DNA of 64,000 nt from Isoptericola chiayiensis (GCF_013149805.1 NZ_JABEZT010000011.1:32122-96121); one strand, 5' to 3'. Numbered from the stretch's first letter, positions 1-8,139 are shown. Translations and numbers: made by a program. Notes: generated by a model from the letters alone, not told the origin.

Positions 1-467
1 CGCATCGCGTTGATGTCGCCTTGATGAACCGTGAGTGAGCGCAGCTCCTCGGCGTCGAGCAGCCCTTCCAATGGAGTCCACGCCGCGTCGTGCCGGGCCG
101 TGTACTGGGTGACAGGGACGTTGCTCGCAACGGGCCTCTCGAATTCGGCCCTGCACTTCGAGCACCGATATCGCGGGCTTGCGTTCTTGCGAGCGTGGAT
201 CCTCGTCGCGTTGCACTCCACACAACGGAACTGGGTCTTGAAGCCTGCGGACTGCTGAATCACTTCGACGACCGAAACGCCGAGGAGGGACTTCTTGTCC
301 CAGAGTGCCACCACGTCTCCGCGTTGGATCGCAGTGTGATTGGGCACCTTGCTGTCCCACGAGTAGTACGCGTCGATCTGGTCGTCGTACCCGGTGTTGC
401 CTGCGTGGCCGCGATCCTTCCCCGCTGCCATGAGCAGCCACGCCCGTGGAGCTACCTCACCCGCCAT
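1..467 (-). CDS. EVE/PUA-like and zinc-ribbon protein, probable HNH-type restriction endonuclease (partial)
   Basis: Reading the minus strand gives 155 residues before the window edge; the C-terminus is missing. Residues 7-70 look like the N-terminal EVE (PUA-like) domain seen in front of HNH endonucleases (PRAWLLMAAGKDRGHAGN, YYSWDSKVPNH, DVVALWDKKSLLG). C82/C85 and C102/C105 form a CxxC...CxxC zinc ribbon. Such proteins are thought to recognise modified bases and act as type IV restriction enzymes, but the nuclease domain is outside the window, so activity is inferred. The ATG at 467 is the best start because the family usually begins just before this motif; an in-frame GTG lies slightly upstream. 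Codon use is more AT-tolerant (GTT, TTG, GCA) than in the surrounding genes, which suggests acquired DNA. Confidence 0.65.
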   Translation of the reverse strand, partial: MAGEVAPRAWLLMAAGKDRGHAGNTGYDDQIDAYYSWDSKVPNHTAIQRGDVVALWDKKSLLGVSVVEVIQQSAGFKTQFRCVECNATRIHARKNASPRYRCSKCRAEFERPVASNVPVTQYTARHDAAWTPLEGLLDAEELRSLTVHQGDINAM

Positions 468-545
468 GCGCACAAGCTTCGCACGCAAGAGCCGCGCGTC
501 ACCACAGTGTCCGTCTGAATTCGTGGCGATGACGAGCTACGGCTG

Positions 546-1700
546 TCACCCGGACAGCCGCCGCAGCTCGCCGATCAGCCACGGATACGGGTCCACCAAC
601 GCTGGCCGATCGGCCCGGATCTGCCGCCCGAGATCCTGCAGCTCGCCCGCTGCCGTGTAGTAGCGCCCGCGCGTCTGACCGTGCGCCTCGAGGAGTCCTG
701 CACGGACGAGCGCCCGGAGATCGCGGCTCGCCGTCTGCTCCTCGACACCGCTCTGTTTGACGTAGGTCGGACGCACGACGCGGAGGCCGCGTACGGCGTC
801 GAACAGCGCGTCGGCGGTGCGTTCGTTCAGCCCGGACCGGGCGACGATCTCGTCGAGCGCGCTCCAGATGCCCTCGGCCTCGTCGAAGCGGCGTCGCAGC
901 GTCTGCGCCTGCATGTGATGAGCGCGGAGGCTGAACTTGATCCACAGGTCGGCGCTGTTCTGGGGACTCCATGAGCCCTGACCGGTCGCCGCGAGGACTC
1001 GGTAGTAGTCGTCGGTGTTGTTGCCCAGCCATTCCTCGATGCTGGAGAACGTCGGCTCCAGCACGTGATCCTGAGCGAGGACGAGGGTCTGCAGCGCGCG
1101 GGCCATGCGGCCGTTGCCGTCCTTGAACGGGTGAATCATCACCAGGTTCAGGTGTGCCATGGCTGCGTCGACCAGGGTGTCGGCCCCATCGGTGCGCAGC
1201 GAGTAGACGAGCTCGTCGACCAGCGCGGGGACGTCGTCCGCCGGTGGTCCCTCGTAGACGGTGGCATCCGCAGCCTCGTCGCGGACGTAGATCGAACCCG
1301 GCCGGAATCGTCCCGGGTCGACGGCGAGATCGTGCTCGAGCAGCATGAAGTGCAGCGAGCGCAGGGTCTGGGAGTCCACGGTGAAGCCGTCTTCTGGCGC
1401 CATGCGCAGGACGTAGGTCATCATGCGGCGATAGCCGAGAATCTCTGACCAGGTGCGCTCGTCGGCGGTCATCGGGGGCTCGTCGTCCACGGCCGCCAGC
1501 GCGTCCTGGTCCGTGACCGTGTAGCCCTCGATGGTGTTCGAGCCCTGGATCGCGCGAGCCTGCGTGGTTCGGCGCATCCCGCTGGTCCAGCGCCGAGGGG
1601 TCCGCAGCATCATGGCGAGGGAGTCGCGCAGGTCGTGGATCTCGGTGACGACCCCAGTGTCCTCCAGGTCGGTCTCGGGGGTGCGGTAGATCGCTGGCAT
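546..1700 (-). CDS. Fic family AMPylase-type protein, class II, with C-terminal winged helix
   Basis: This is a 384-residue Fic/DOC protein. The catalytic motif HPFKDGNGRMAR is complete at 190-201, with H190 and the GNGR anion-binding turn. An N-terminal inhibitory motif of the (S/T)xxxE(G/N) type is seen at S54-N-T-I-E58-G59, so this is a class II Fic whose AMP-transfer activity should be self-inhibited by E58. A Fic_N-like helical region precedes the core, and residues about 300-350 look like a winged helix-turn-helix. A strong ribosome site (GGGGAGGGAG) precedes the ATG. The gene stands alone behind a 71-bp palindromic region, and the C-terminal DNA-binding-like domain suggests autoregulation. 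The substrate is unknown. Confidence 0.92.
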   Translation of the reverse strand: MPAIYRTPETDLEDTGVVTEIHDLRDSLAMMLRTPRRWTSGMRRTTQARAIQGSNTIEGYTVTDQDALAAVDDEPPMTADERTWSEILGYRRMMTYVLRMAPEDGFTVDSQTLRSLHFMLLEHDLAVDPGRFRPGSIYVRDEAADATVYEGPPADDVPALVDELVYSLRTDGADTLVDAAMAHLNLVMIHPFKDGNGRMARALQTLVLAQDHVLEPTFSSIEEWLGNNTDDYYRVLAATGQGSWSPQNSADLWIKFSLRAHHMQAQTLRRRFDEAEGIWSALDEIVARSGLNERTADALFDAVRGLRVVRPTYVKQSGVEEQTASRDLRALVRAGLLEAHGQTRGRYYTAAGELQDLGRQIRADRPALVDPYPWLIGELRRLSG

Positions 1701-1719
1701 GGCCGATCACTCCCTCCCC

Positions 1720-1790
1720 GATGACGCTATGACTTAATCATTGTGTCATCGGCATCGACCGTGACGCAATGATTAAGTCATAGCGTCATC
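1720..1790. promoter_or_regulatory. Large AT-rich inverted repeat upstream of the Fic gene (probable operator)
   Basis: Arms 1720-1743 and 1767-1790 are perfectly complementary over 24 bases, and pairing resumes for four more bases after one mismatch. Each arm contains the AT-rich core ATGACTTAATCAT and is itself a near-palindrome flanked by GAC/GTC. The region therefore holds two copies of a dyad site in opposite orientation, ending 20 bases before the Fic start codon. A possible promoter for Fic (TTGCGT, 18 bases, CACAAT on the minus strand) lies inside. It is read as a double operator; a folded RNA role is the alternative. Confidence 0.7.
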
Positions 1791-1875
1791 GTCCGACCCT
1801 GCCGCGCGAGACCGCAGCCGCCCCAGAAATTACCCACCCGTCACACTGCTTCATCCCGCTGAAACCAACCCTCTT

Positions 1876-1881
1876 TAGCGT
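1876..1881 (+). promoter_or_regulatory. Possible -10 box for the nucleobase permease
   Basis: TAGCGT fits the actinobacterial TANNNT -10 pattern and lies 50 bases before the permease ATG, leaving room for a leader with the ribosome site GGAGGG. No convincing -35 was identified. Confidence 0.35.
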
Positions 1882-1931
1882 GGGCTTAACGCCGCCGCAC
1901 GGGCGACCCATGCCACGGAGGGACCAGCGAG

Positions 1932-3434
1932 ATGACCGACGCGCCACCCGCCCCAGAAGCCACGGAACCGCGGCAACCCGCCGCTCCGCCCACCAAGCAC
2001 CCCGTCGACGAGATCCCGCGTCTCGCCCGCCTCTTCCCGCTCGGCCTGCAGCACGTGCTCGCCATGTATGCGGGCGCGGTCGCCGTCCCGCTGATCGTGG
2101 GCGGCGCCCTGGGCTACTCCGCCGAGGACCTCGCCTTCCTCATCAGTGCCGACCTGTTCGTCGCGGGCATCGCCTCGATCATCCAGTCGGTCGGGTTCTG
2201 GCGGTTCGGCGTCCGGCTGCCGCTGATGCAGGGCGTCACGTTCGCCGCCGTCGGCCCCATGATCAGCATCGGCACCACCTACGACATCACCGCGGTCTTC
2301 GGCGCCACCATCGCCTGCGGGTTGTTCATGATGCTGATCGCGCCGTTCTTCTCCCAGCTCCTGCGGTTCTTCCCGCCGCTGGTCACCGGCACGGTCATCC
2401 TCATCATCGGCGTCTCGCTCATGGACGTCGCCGCCGGCTGGATCACCAACCAGAACGAGTCGGCCGCGCCGTCGGACCTGGGCCTCGCCGCCGCGACGCT
2501 CGCGTTCATCGTGCTCGTCGAACGCTTCGCCCCGGCGGCGATCGCGCGCTGCTCGGTGCTGATCGGCCTCGCGCTGGGCACGCTCGCCGCGCTGCCGATG
2601 GGCAAGGTCGACTGGTCCGGCGTCGGCGAGGCCGACTGGTTCGCCGTCGTCACGCCGCTGCACTTCGGGGTGCCGACGTTCCCGGTCGCCGCCGTGCTGT
2701 CCATGCTGGTGGTGGGCCTGGTGATCATGGTCGAGACCACGGGCGACATGATCGCCGTCGGCGAGATCATCGACAAGAAGGTCACCAAGAAGCGCCTCGC
2801 GGACGGCCTGCGCGCCGACGGCCTGTCCACCGTGCTCGGCGGGTTCTTCAACACCTTCCCGTACACGGCGTTCGCGCAGAACGTCGGCCTGGTCAGCCTC
2901 ACGGGCGTCGCCTCGCGGTTCGTCGCGACGATGGCGGGCGTCATCCTGGTGGTGCTCGGCCTCGTGCCCAAGGTGGGTGCGATCGTCGAGGGCGTGCCCA
3001 GCGCGGTGCTCGGCGGCGCAGGCATCGCGCTGTTCGGCATGGTGGCGGCGTCGGGTATCCGGTCGCTGTCCAAGGTGCACTTCACCAGCAAGAACATCTT
3101 GGTGGTGGCCGTCTCGCTCGGCGTCGCGATGCTCCCCACGGTCCGTCCCGAGATCTACGCCGACTTCCCGACCTGGTTCCAGCTCATCTTCGACTCCGGC
3201 ATCAGCGCGGGCGCGATCACCGCGATCCTGCTCAACCTGCTCCTCAACGGCGACCAGCTCAGGGCCCAGGACACGCAGGACGTCTCCCCGCACGACGCGC
3301 TGCGCGCCGTCCAGCCGGCCGTGCTCACCTACGACGCCGCGACCGGCACGGGCAAGAAGATCGAGGTCCCGGCGCCCGGCGCGACGACCGTGCCCGAGGT
3401 GCCGGACGGCGAGGGGTCGCGCGAGCGCTCCTGA
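1932..3434 (+). CDS. NCS2 family uracil/xanthine permease
   Basis: This 500-residue polytopic membrane protein imports a nucleobase with a cation. It carries the NCS2/NAT family signature QNVGLVSLTG at about 317-326 and the usual N-terminal stretch LFPLGLQHVLAMYAGAVAVP. The TG ending of the signature is often seen in uric acid/xanthine transporters, so xanthine or urate is the more likely substrate than uracil, but this is not decisive. The ATG at 1932 follows GGAGGG at a normal distance. The gene is monocistronic: a perfect GC hairpin starts nine bases after the stop, and the flanking genes read the other way. Confidence 0.93.
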   Translation: MTDAPPAPEATEPRQPAAPPTKHPVDEIPRLARLFPLGLQHVLAMYAGAVAVPLIVGGALGYSAEDLAFLISADLFVAGIASIIQSVGFWRFGVRLPLMQGVTFAAVGPMISIGTTYDITAVFGATIACGLFMMLIAPFFSQLLRFFPPLVTGTVILIIGVSLMDVAAGWITNQNESAAPSDLGLAAATLAFIVLVERFAPAAIARCSVLIGLALGTLAALPMGKVDWSGVGEADWFAVVTPLHFGVPTFPVAAVLSMLVVGLVIMVETTGDMIAVGEIIDKKVTKKRLADGLRADGLSTVLGGFFNTFPYTAFAQNVGLVSLTGVASRFVATMAGVILVVLGLVPKVGAIVEGVPSAVLGGAGIALFGMVAASGIRSLSKVHFTSKNILVVAVSLGVAMLPTVRPEIYADFPTWFQLIFDSGISAGAITAILLNLLLNGDQLRAQDTQDVSPHDALRAVQPAVLTYDAATGTGKKIEVPAPGATTVPEVPDGEGSRERS

Positions 3435-3442
3435 CCATACGA

Positions 3443-3478
3443 CCCGTGCCCGACGGCGGAGGCGCCGTCGGGCACGGG
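3443..3478 (+). terminator. Hairpin terminator after the permease
   Basis: Arms 3443-3458 and 3463-3478 pair perfectly over 16 bases around a four-base loop (GAGG), immediately after the permease stop. No U-tract follows, as is common in GC-rich actinobacteria. The stem can also serve the convergent ATPase gene. Confidence 0.75.
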
Positions 3479-3547
3479 GTCACCGCCAGCGCCAGAGGGA
3501 GTCGACCGGTCGCGCCGTCGTGCGCGAGCAGGCAGACCAACGCCGAC

Positions 3548-4999
3548 TCACACCGCGGCCAGCACCTCGGCGGCCGGGACGAGCTGCACGGACGGGTCCG
3601 AGGCGGCCGCCGCCTCCAGCCGCACGGTGAATCCCGACCGCGCGGCCAGCACGATCGCCGCCTCACCGACCTCGAGGTCGGCCTGCACCAGCGCGGGGAT
3701 CTTGTACTCGCGCAGGGCGCGCAGCACGTCGACGTCCATCGGCGCGGACGTCCACTTCGCTTCGGCGACGACCCGCACGGACGAGCCGTCGAGCGCGACG
3801 CCGTCGATCTCCTCGGTGAACCGTGTCCCGGCGCGTCGTAGTGGGTGGAGCGCTGGCCCCCACCAGCCGCCGACCTCGGGGGCTTCCGCTCCCCACCGGG
3901 CACGGATCCAGTCGCGGAGCACTCGCTCGAAGGTCGGGGCCACGTGGTCGGCCATCGATGCCGCCACCTGCGACTCGACGTAGTCCCGGGGGTCCAGCCC
4001 GGCCTCGAGGTCTCCCCGGCGGGGGTGCACGAATCGGAACCAGAACCGCAGGAAGTCGTCGTCGCAGCGCCACTGCGTGCTGCGGCTTCGCGAGGAGGCG
4101 CCGACGGGTCGGTGGCGCGAGACCAGGTGGAGCTCCTCCAGCGTCGCGAGGTACTCGGTCAGTCGCTGTGCCGGGACGTGCAGCGCGTTGGCGACGTCCC
4201 CGACGCTCTGCGGCCGGGCAGCGAGCGCGGAGAGGATCGACAGGTAGGTGGTGGGCTCGCGAAGCTCCGCCGAGAGGAGCGCGAACGGCTCGTTGAACAG
4301 CGGGCCGTAGGGGTCGACGATCTGGTCGGTCACGGCCTCCAGGAGGGGGCGGCCGGTGAGGGCTGCCAGGTACCGCGGCATGCCCCCGGCGACGGCGTAA
4401 CGCTGCAGGCGCGTCTCGGGATCGTCGTCGGGCATGAACTCCGCAGCGTGGGTGAACCGCAGGGGCCGCAGCCGCAGCGGCACGGTCCGCCCGTGCAACG
4501 GGTTCTTCTCGGCCTGCAGCGACTCCATGACCGAGAGGGTCGATCCGGCGAGGACGAGCTGCAGTCGCGACCGGTCGCGTTCCTCCTCCAGGACAGCCTG
4601 GACCTCGGTGAGCTGACGGTCCTGCTCGGCCGCCGTCGTGCCCAGGAGGTAGGGGAACTCGTCCACCACGGCGAGGACCTTCTGGTCGCGGCCCAGCCGG
4701 AACAGCGTCCGCAGCAGGTCGGCGGCGCTCTGCAGCCGTGGTGTCACGCCGAGATGTGGGGCGAGCTGGGCGGCGAGCCGGTCGAGCTGCATGCCGGGGG
4801 CGATCCGGTCGGCGACGAGCACGATGGCGGGCTTGCCGTGGGCGGCGCGGTGCAGCAACCAGGACTTGCCGACGCGGCGCCGTCCGGAGACGGCCAGGGG
4901 TTCGGGGCTGTCGGCTGCCCACCAGGCCTCGATCCGGCGGAGCTCGGCGGTGCGGTTGCGGAACTGGTCGATGCGCGGCCAGTCGTACCGATCGATCAT
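3548..4999 (-). CDS. AAA ATPase with DUF234/nuclease-like C-terminus
   Basis: A 483-residue protein of the archaeal-type ATPase family fused to DUF234. Walker A is GRRRVGKS (39-46) and Walker B is VLAVVDEF (108-115). A winged-helix region (about 260-300) follows the ATPase. The C-terminal DUF234 part shows D399 and E413-x-K415 (EIDG... AEAKW), the pattern of a PD-(D/E)xK nuclease fold. The family is common, often mobile, and of unclear role; links to DNA processing or defence are inference. The ATG at 4999 has no ribosome site but lies six bases after a TAGACT box, so the mRNA is probably leaderless. Confidence 0.85.
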   Translation of the reverse strand: MIDRYDWPRIDQFRNRTAELRRIEAWWAADSPEPLAVSGRRRVGKSWLLHRAAHGKPAIVLVADRIAPGMQLDRLAAQLAPHLGVTPRLQSAADLLRTLFRLGRDQKVLAVVDEFPYLLGTTAAEQDRQLTEVQAVLEEERDRSRLQLVLAGSTLSVMESLQAEKNPLHGRTVPLRLRPLRFTHAAEFMPDDDPETRLQRYAVAGGMPRYLAALTGRPLLEAVTDQIVDPYGPLFNEPFALLSAELREPTTYLSILSALAARPQSVGDVANALHVPAQRLTEYLATLEELHLVSRHRPVGASSRSRSTQWRCDDDFLRFWFRFVHPRRGDLEAGLDPRDYVESQVAASMADHVAPTFERVLRDWIRARWGAEAPEVGGWWGPALHPLRRAGTRFTEEIDGVALDGSSVRVVAEAKWTSAPMDVDVLRALREYKIPALVQADLEVGEAAIVLAARSGFTVRLEAAAASDPSVQLVPAAEVLAAV

Positions 5000-5005
5000 G
5001 CAATG

Positions 5006-5025
5006 AGTCTAATCGTCATTAGACT
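5006..5025. promoter_or_regulatory. Leaderless promoter and palindromic operator of the ATPase gene
   Basis: AGTCTAAT and ATTAGACT form perfect 8-bp arms around CGTC. On the minus strand the start-proximal half contains TAGACT (5006-5011), a TANNNT -10 box six bases before the ATG. A protein bound to the palindrome would block the promoter directly. Confidence 0.6.
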
Positions 5026-5038
5026 AACCGCACCAGGC

Positions 5039-6271
5039 TTAGCGCGAGCCACCGCCGTCGGCCCCCAGCGCCTCCCCGACGCCGTGCTCCACGAGCGACC
5101 CGAGCGGCGGGTTGGTCCGCTCCTCCCACAGCGCCACGAGCAGCGCGAGCAGCACGATGGCGGCCCCGACCAGCGGCACCGCCTGCACCCCGACCAGGGA
5201 CACGAGCAGCGCCCCGAGCGCCGACCCGCCGGCGATCCCCAGGTTGAACAGCGACGACGAGATCGCCTGGCCCATGTTGGTCCCGCGCGGGGAGACGAGC
5301 AGCACCCGGTGGGCCAGCACGGGCGGCACGGTGGAGAACGAGAACCCGAACAGCGCCAGGAACGCCACCGCGGCCACGGGCGACGACCCGAAGGCCCACA
5401 GCCCCACCATCGCCACGACCAGCACCGCGGCCCCGACGAGGAACGCGCCGATCGGCCGCCGGTCCAGGAACCGTCCCACCACGAGGGCGCCGACGACGCC
5501 GGCGCCGCCCTGCAGCAGCAGGAGCCCGGGCAGGTCGGACTGGGAGAACCCGGCGACGTCGATGAGGTACTGCGTGACGAACGTGATGACGCCGAACGCC
5601 CCGGTCACGGCCAGCACGGTGACGACCATGAGGGACACGAACCGTCGCATCGAGGCGAACGGCGCCTCGTTGGCGCCGCCGGAGCGCGCGGGGACGGAGG
5701 GGAACAGCACGGCGACGATCACCATGATCACCGTGGACAGCAGCGCGACGGCGGCGAACGACCAGCGCCACGACGTCGCCTCGCCCAGCCACGTCCCGGC
5801 GGGCACGCCGAGCACCGGGCCGAGCGAGTTGCCGATCGCGAGCCGCGCCATCGCCTTGCCGCGCACCCCCGGCGGGAAGAGGCCGGCCGTCGCGGGCACC
5901 ACGGCCACCCAGAACAGGGCCTGGGCCAGCGCGGTGACCACGCGCGCGGCCATGAGCTGCTCGTACGACGGCGTCAGCGCGGCCCACAGGGTCGCCAGCG
6001 CGGCGACGCCGGCGCACCCGGCGAGCACCCACCGCCGTTGCAGGTTCCGCGTCACGTGGGCCAGCGGCACGGAGGAGAAGAGCACCACCAGCGCGTACAC
6101 GGTGACCAGCAGGCCGATCGCGGCGGTGGTGCGGTCGAGGTCCGGCGCCATGAGGGTCAGCAGCCCGGCGGGGAGCTGTTCGACCGTCACGAACAGGAAC
6201 GTCGACGACGCCAGCGCCAGCAGGACGACGGTGGCGCGGCGGGTGTCGACGGTGGGGCCGGAGGAGGTCAT
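5039..6271 (-). CDS. MFS transporter (DHA1/AraJ-like drug exporter type)
   Basis: A 410-residue protein with about twelve membrane helices, resembling sugar-efflux/drug-resistance exporters of the DHA1 group. The conserved loop after helix 2 (SVPLAHVTRNLQRRW) and a central cytoplasmic loop (near PSVPARSGGANEAPF) match the fold. The start at 6271 (MTSSGPTV) is preferred to an upstream ATG because a TAGAAT box ends seven bases before it, a leaderless arrangement. It is transcribed divergently from a LacI-family gene with a lac-type operator between them, so the LacI protein probably controls it. The substrate cannot be read from sequence. Confidence 0.9.
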   Translation of the reverse strand: MTSSGPTVDTRRATVVLLALASSTFLFVTVEQLPAGLLTLMAPDLDRTTAAIGLLVTVYALVVLFSSVPLAHVTRNLQRRWVLAGCAGVAALATLWAALTPSYEQLMAARVVTALAQALFWVAVVPATAGLFPPGVRGKAMARLAIGNSLGPVLGVPAGTWLGEATSWRWSFAAVALLSTVIMVIVAVLFPSVPARSGGANEAPFASMRRFVSLMVVTVLAVTGAFGVITFVTQYLIDVAGFSQSDLPGLLLLQGGAGVVGALVVGRFLDRRPIGAFLVGAAVLVVAMVGLWAFGSSPVAAVAFLALFGFSFSTVPPVLAHRVLLVSPRGTNMGQAISSSLFNLGIAGGSALGALLVSLVGVQAVPLVGAAIVLLALLVALWEERTNPPLGSLVEHGVGEALGADGGGSR

Positions 6272-6278
6272 CGAATCG

Positions 6279-6284
6279 ATTCTA
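6279..6284 (-). promoter_or_regulatory. -10 box of the MFS gene (leaderless)
   Basis: TAGAAT on the minus strand, seven bases before the ATG at 6271. It overlaps the perfect 10-bp palindrome GAATCGATTC (6273-6282). It decides the start codon. Confidence 0.55.
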
Positions 6285-6328
6285 GGCTCCGCGGCAGGAC
6301 GGCGGCACGCGGCCCTGCCCGGGCCCAC

Positions 6329-6344
6329 CTGTGAGCGGTCACAG
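6329..6344. promoter_or_regulatory. LacI-family operator between MFS and lacI-type genes
   Basis: CTGTGAGCGGTCACAG has perfect 6-bp arms around GCGG. The core TGTGAGCGGTCACA differs at one position from the ideal symmetric E. coli lac operator core (TGTGAGCGCTCACA). It overlaps the expected -35 region of the LacI-family gene and lies upstream of the MFS promoter. Confidence 0.7.
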
Positions 6345-6354
6345 CCACCCGGGA

Positions 6355-6360
6355 TAGACT
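6355..6360 (+). promoter_or_regulatory. -10 box of the LacI-family gene (leaderless)
   Basis: TAGACT ends six bases before the ATG at 6367. No ribosome site is present in between, so the transcript probably starts at the start codon. Confidence 0.55.
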
Positions 6361-6366
6361 CGCACC

Positions 6367-7500
6367 ATGGAAGGCCCGACCAGCAGCGACGCGGACGTCG
6401 CCACCAGCCCCGCCGTGCCGCCGTCGTCGGGCGCCACCCTCGCCGTCCGCGGCGCGAGCGCGACGACGCGAACGACCCCGAACGCCGCCCGCACCCGCAA
6501 GACCCCCCGCCGCCCCACGATCCGGGACGTCGCGGCGGCGGCGGGCGTCAGCCGCGGCACGGTCTCGCGGTTCCTCAACGGCGGCCACTGGGTCTCGCCG
6601 GAGGCGCGCACGGCCGTCGAGGACGCCATCAAGCGCACCGGCTACCGCGCCAACGAACACGCCCGGTCGCTGGTCACGGGCCGGTCGAACTCGGTGGCGT
6701 TCCTGCTCACCGAGCCGCAGCACCTGCTGTTCGAGGACCCGAACTTCTCCCTGCTGCTGCGCGGCGCCACCCAGGCGGCCGCCACCCGCGAGATGCCGAT
6801 GGTCCTGCTCGTGGCGGGCACGGCGGAGGAGCGGCGCCGCGTCGCGGGCTACGTCGAGGCCGGCCACGTCGACGGCGTGCTGCTCATCAGCTCCCACGAG
6901 GGCAACCCGATGCTCACCGAGCTGCTGCGGCTCGGCATCCCGACGGTCGCGTGCGGCGTGCCGCTCGGCTACGAGGACAAGATCGCCTACGTCACCGCCG
7001 ACGACCACTCGGGCGGCCGGGCCATGACCCAGCACCTGCTGGACTCGGGCCGTCGTCGCATCGCCACGATCACCGGCCCCATGGACACCCCCGGCGGCGT
7101 GCTGCGGCTGCAGGGCTACCGCGAGGTGCTCGGGGACGCGTTCGACCCCGACCTGGTGGTGGAGGGCGACTACTCGCGCGAGTCGGGCCGGCTCGGCATG
7201 ACGCGGCTCCTGGCCGAGCACCCGGACGTCGACGCCGTGTTCGTCCACAGCGACCTCATGGCCGCCGGCGCGCTGACCGCCGCGCAGGCCGCCGGTCGCC
7301 GGGTGCCGGAGGACGTCGCCGTGGCGGGGTTCGACGACAACGGCGTGGCCGCCCAGCTCCACCCCGCGCTGACCACCATGCGCCAGCCCTACGAGCGGAT
7401 CAGCGCCGAGATGGTGCGGCTGCTGCTCGACGTCGTCGACGGCGCCGAACCCTCCGCGGTCACGCTGCCCACGTCGCTGGTGGTGCGGGACTCGGCCTGA
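6367..7500 (+). CDS. LacI family transcriptional regulator
   Basis: A 377-residue repressor-type protein. After an unusually long low-complexity N-terminus (about 48 residues) comes the LacI helix-turn-helix (TIRDVAAAAGVSRGTVSRFL), then the hinge ARSLVTGRSN and a periplasmic-binding-like ligand domain with the usual VDAVFVHSDLMAAGAL and VAVAGFDDN stretches. It should bind a small ligand, often a sugar, and release an operator. The intergenic palindrome 6329-6344 is its likely site, giving autoregulation and control of the divergent MFS gene. The exact inducer is unknown. Confidence 0.93.
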   Translation: MEGPTSSDADVATSPAVPPSSGATLAVRGASATTRTTPNAARTRKTPRRPTIRDVAAAAGVSRGTVSRFLNGGHWVSPEARTAVEDAIKRTGYRANEHARSLVTGRSNSVAFLLTEPQHLLFEDPNFSLLLRGATQAAATREMPMVLLVAGTAEERRRVAGYVEAGHVDGVLLISSHEGNPMLTELLRLGIPTVACGVPLGYEDKIAYVTADDHSGGRAMTQHLLDSGRRRIATITGPMDTPGGVLRLQGYREVLGDAFDPDLVVEGDYSRESGRLGMTRLLAEHPDVDAVFVHSDLMAAGALTAAQAAGRRVPEDVAVAGFDDNGVAAQLHPALTTMRQPYERISAEMVRLLLDVVDGAEPSAVTLPTSLVVRDSA

Positions 7501-7555
7501 ACCGCGCCGGCGCGGCCACCGGGTGACACGCCGGACGGGCCCACGACGCCGCAGG

Positions 7556-8125
7556 TCAGGGCGTCTTCCACTCCCGCTCGAGCATCCCGTAGACGAGGGT
7601 GTCGGTCCACTCGCCCTTGGACCACCAGTCCTCGCGCAGCCGCCCCTCGGGTTTCAGCCCGATGCGCTCGCACAGCTTCGCCGAACGGTCGTTGCGGGCG
7701 TCGAGCTGTGCCACGACGCGGTGCATCCGGTAGTGGTCGAACGCGATCTGCAGCACGGTGCGCATCGCCTCGGTCGCGAACCCGCGGCCGGTCGCGCCCG
7801 GGTGGAACGCCCAGCCGACCTCCCCGCGCGACGTCGTGTCCCCGGTGGTCCACAGGGCGACGTCGCCGACCACGCGGCCCTCGAACTCGGCGACCAGCGC
7901 CAGCGCGGACCCCGGCTCGTCGATGCCGGTGCGCTGCATGCGCCGCGCCAGCTGCATCTCCGCGGCGTCGGGCGTCCACGGCTCCTCCAGCAGGAATCGC
8001 GTCACGTCCGGGTCGCCGTAGTACTCCATCAGGGGCTCGAGGTCGTCCTCCCGGTACGTGCGCAGCACGAGGCGGCTCGTCCTGACGGGCAGGGGAGCGC
8101 GCGGGGCGGGAATCGGCTCGGTCAC
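7556..8125 (-). CDS. GNAT acetyltransferase, RimJ/RimL type
   Basis: A 189-residue single-domain GNAT protein. The N-terminal TSRLVLRTYREDDLEPLMEY and the acetyl-CoA loop GATGRGFATEAM place it in the RimJ/RimL group that acetylates protein N-termini or small amines; the substrate is unknown. The GTG at 8125 is chosen because TAGGGT lies eight bases upstream on the minus strand and the domain begins 14 residues later. The reading frame continues upstream without a stop, but that part is antisense to the next gene. Confidence 0.9.
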   Translation of the reverse strand: MTEPIPAPRAPLPVRTSRLVLRTYREDDLEPLMEYYGDPDVTRFLLEEPWTPDAAEMQLARRMQRTGIDEPGSALALVAEFEGRVVGDVALWTTGDTTSRGEVGWAFHPGATGRGFATEAMRTVLQIAFDHYRMHRVVAQLDARNDRSAKLCERIGLKPEGRLREDWWSKGEWTDTLVYGMLEREWKTP

Positions 8126-8133
8126 GGTGACGC

Positions 8134-8139
8134 ACCCTA
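8134..8139 (-). promoter_or_regulatory. -10 box of the RimJ/RimL-type GNAT gene
   Basis: TAGGGT on the minus strand, eight bases before the GTG at 8125; a leaderless arrangement that fixes this start. Confidence 0.45.

Noticed and set aside
6329..6344. TGTGA/TCACA pair as a CRP-type site
   Set aside because: CRP sites have a six-base spacer; here it is four, which fits a LacI-type operator next to a LacI-family gene.
7502..7515. CCGCGCCGGCGCGG palindrome after the LacI gene as terminator
   Set aside because: It has no loop and is composed only of G and C, expected by chance in this DNA; not listed as a feature.
5112..7526. 804-residue plus-strand frame across the MFS and LacI genes
   Set aside because: Its first half is antisense to a clear MFS protein and its second half is an out-of-frame reading of LacI; composition is Ser/Thr/Arg-rich without motifs.
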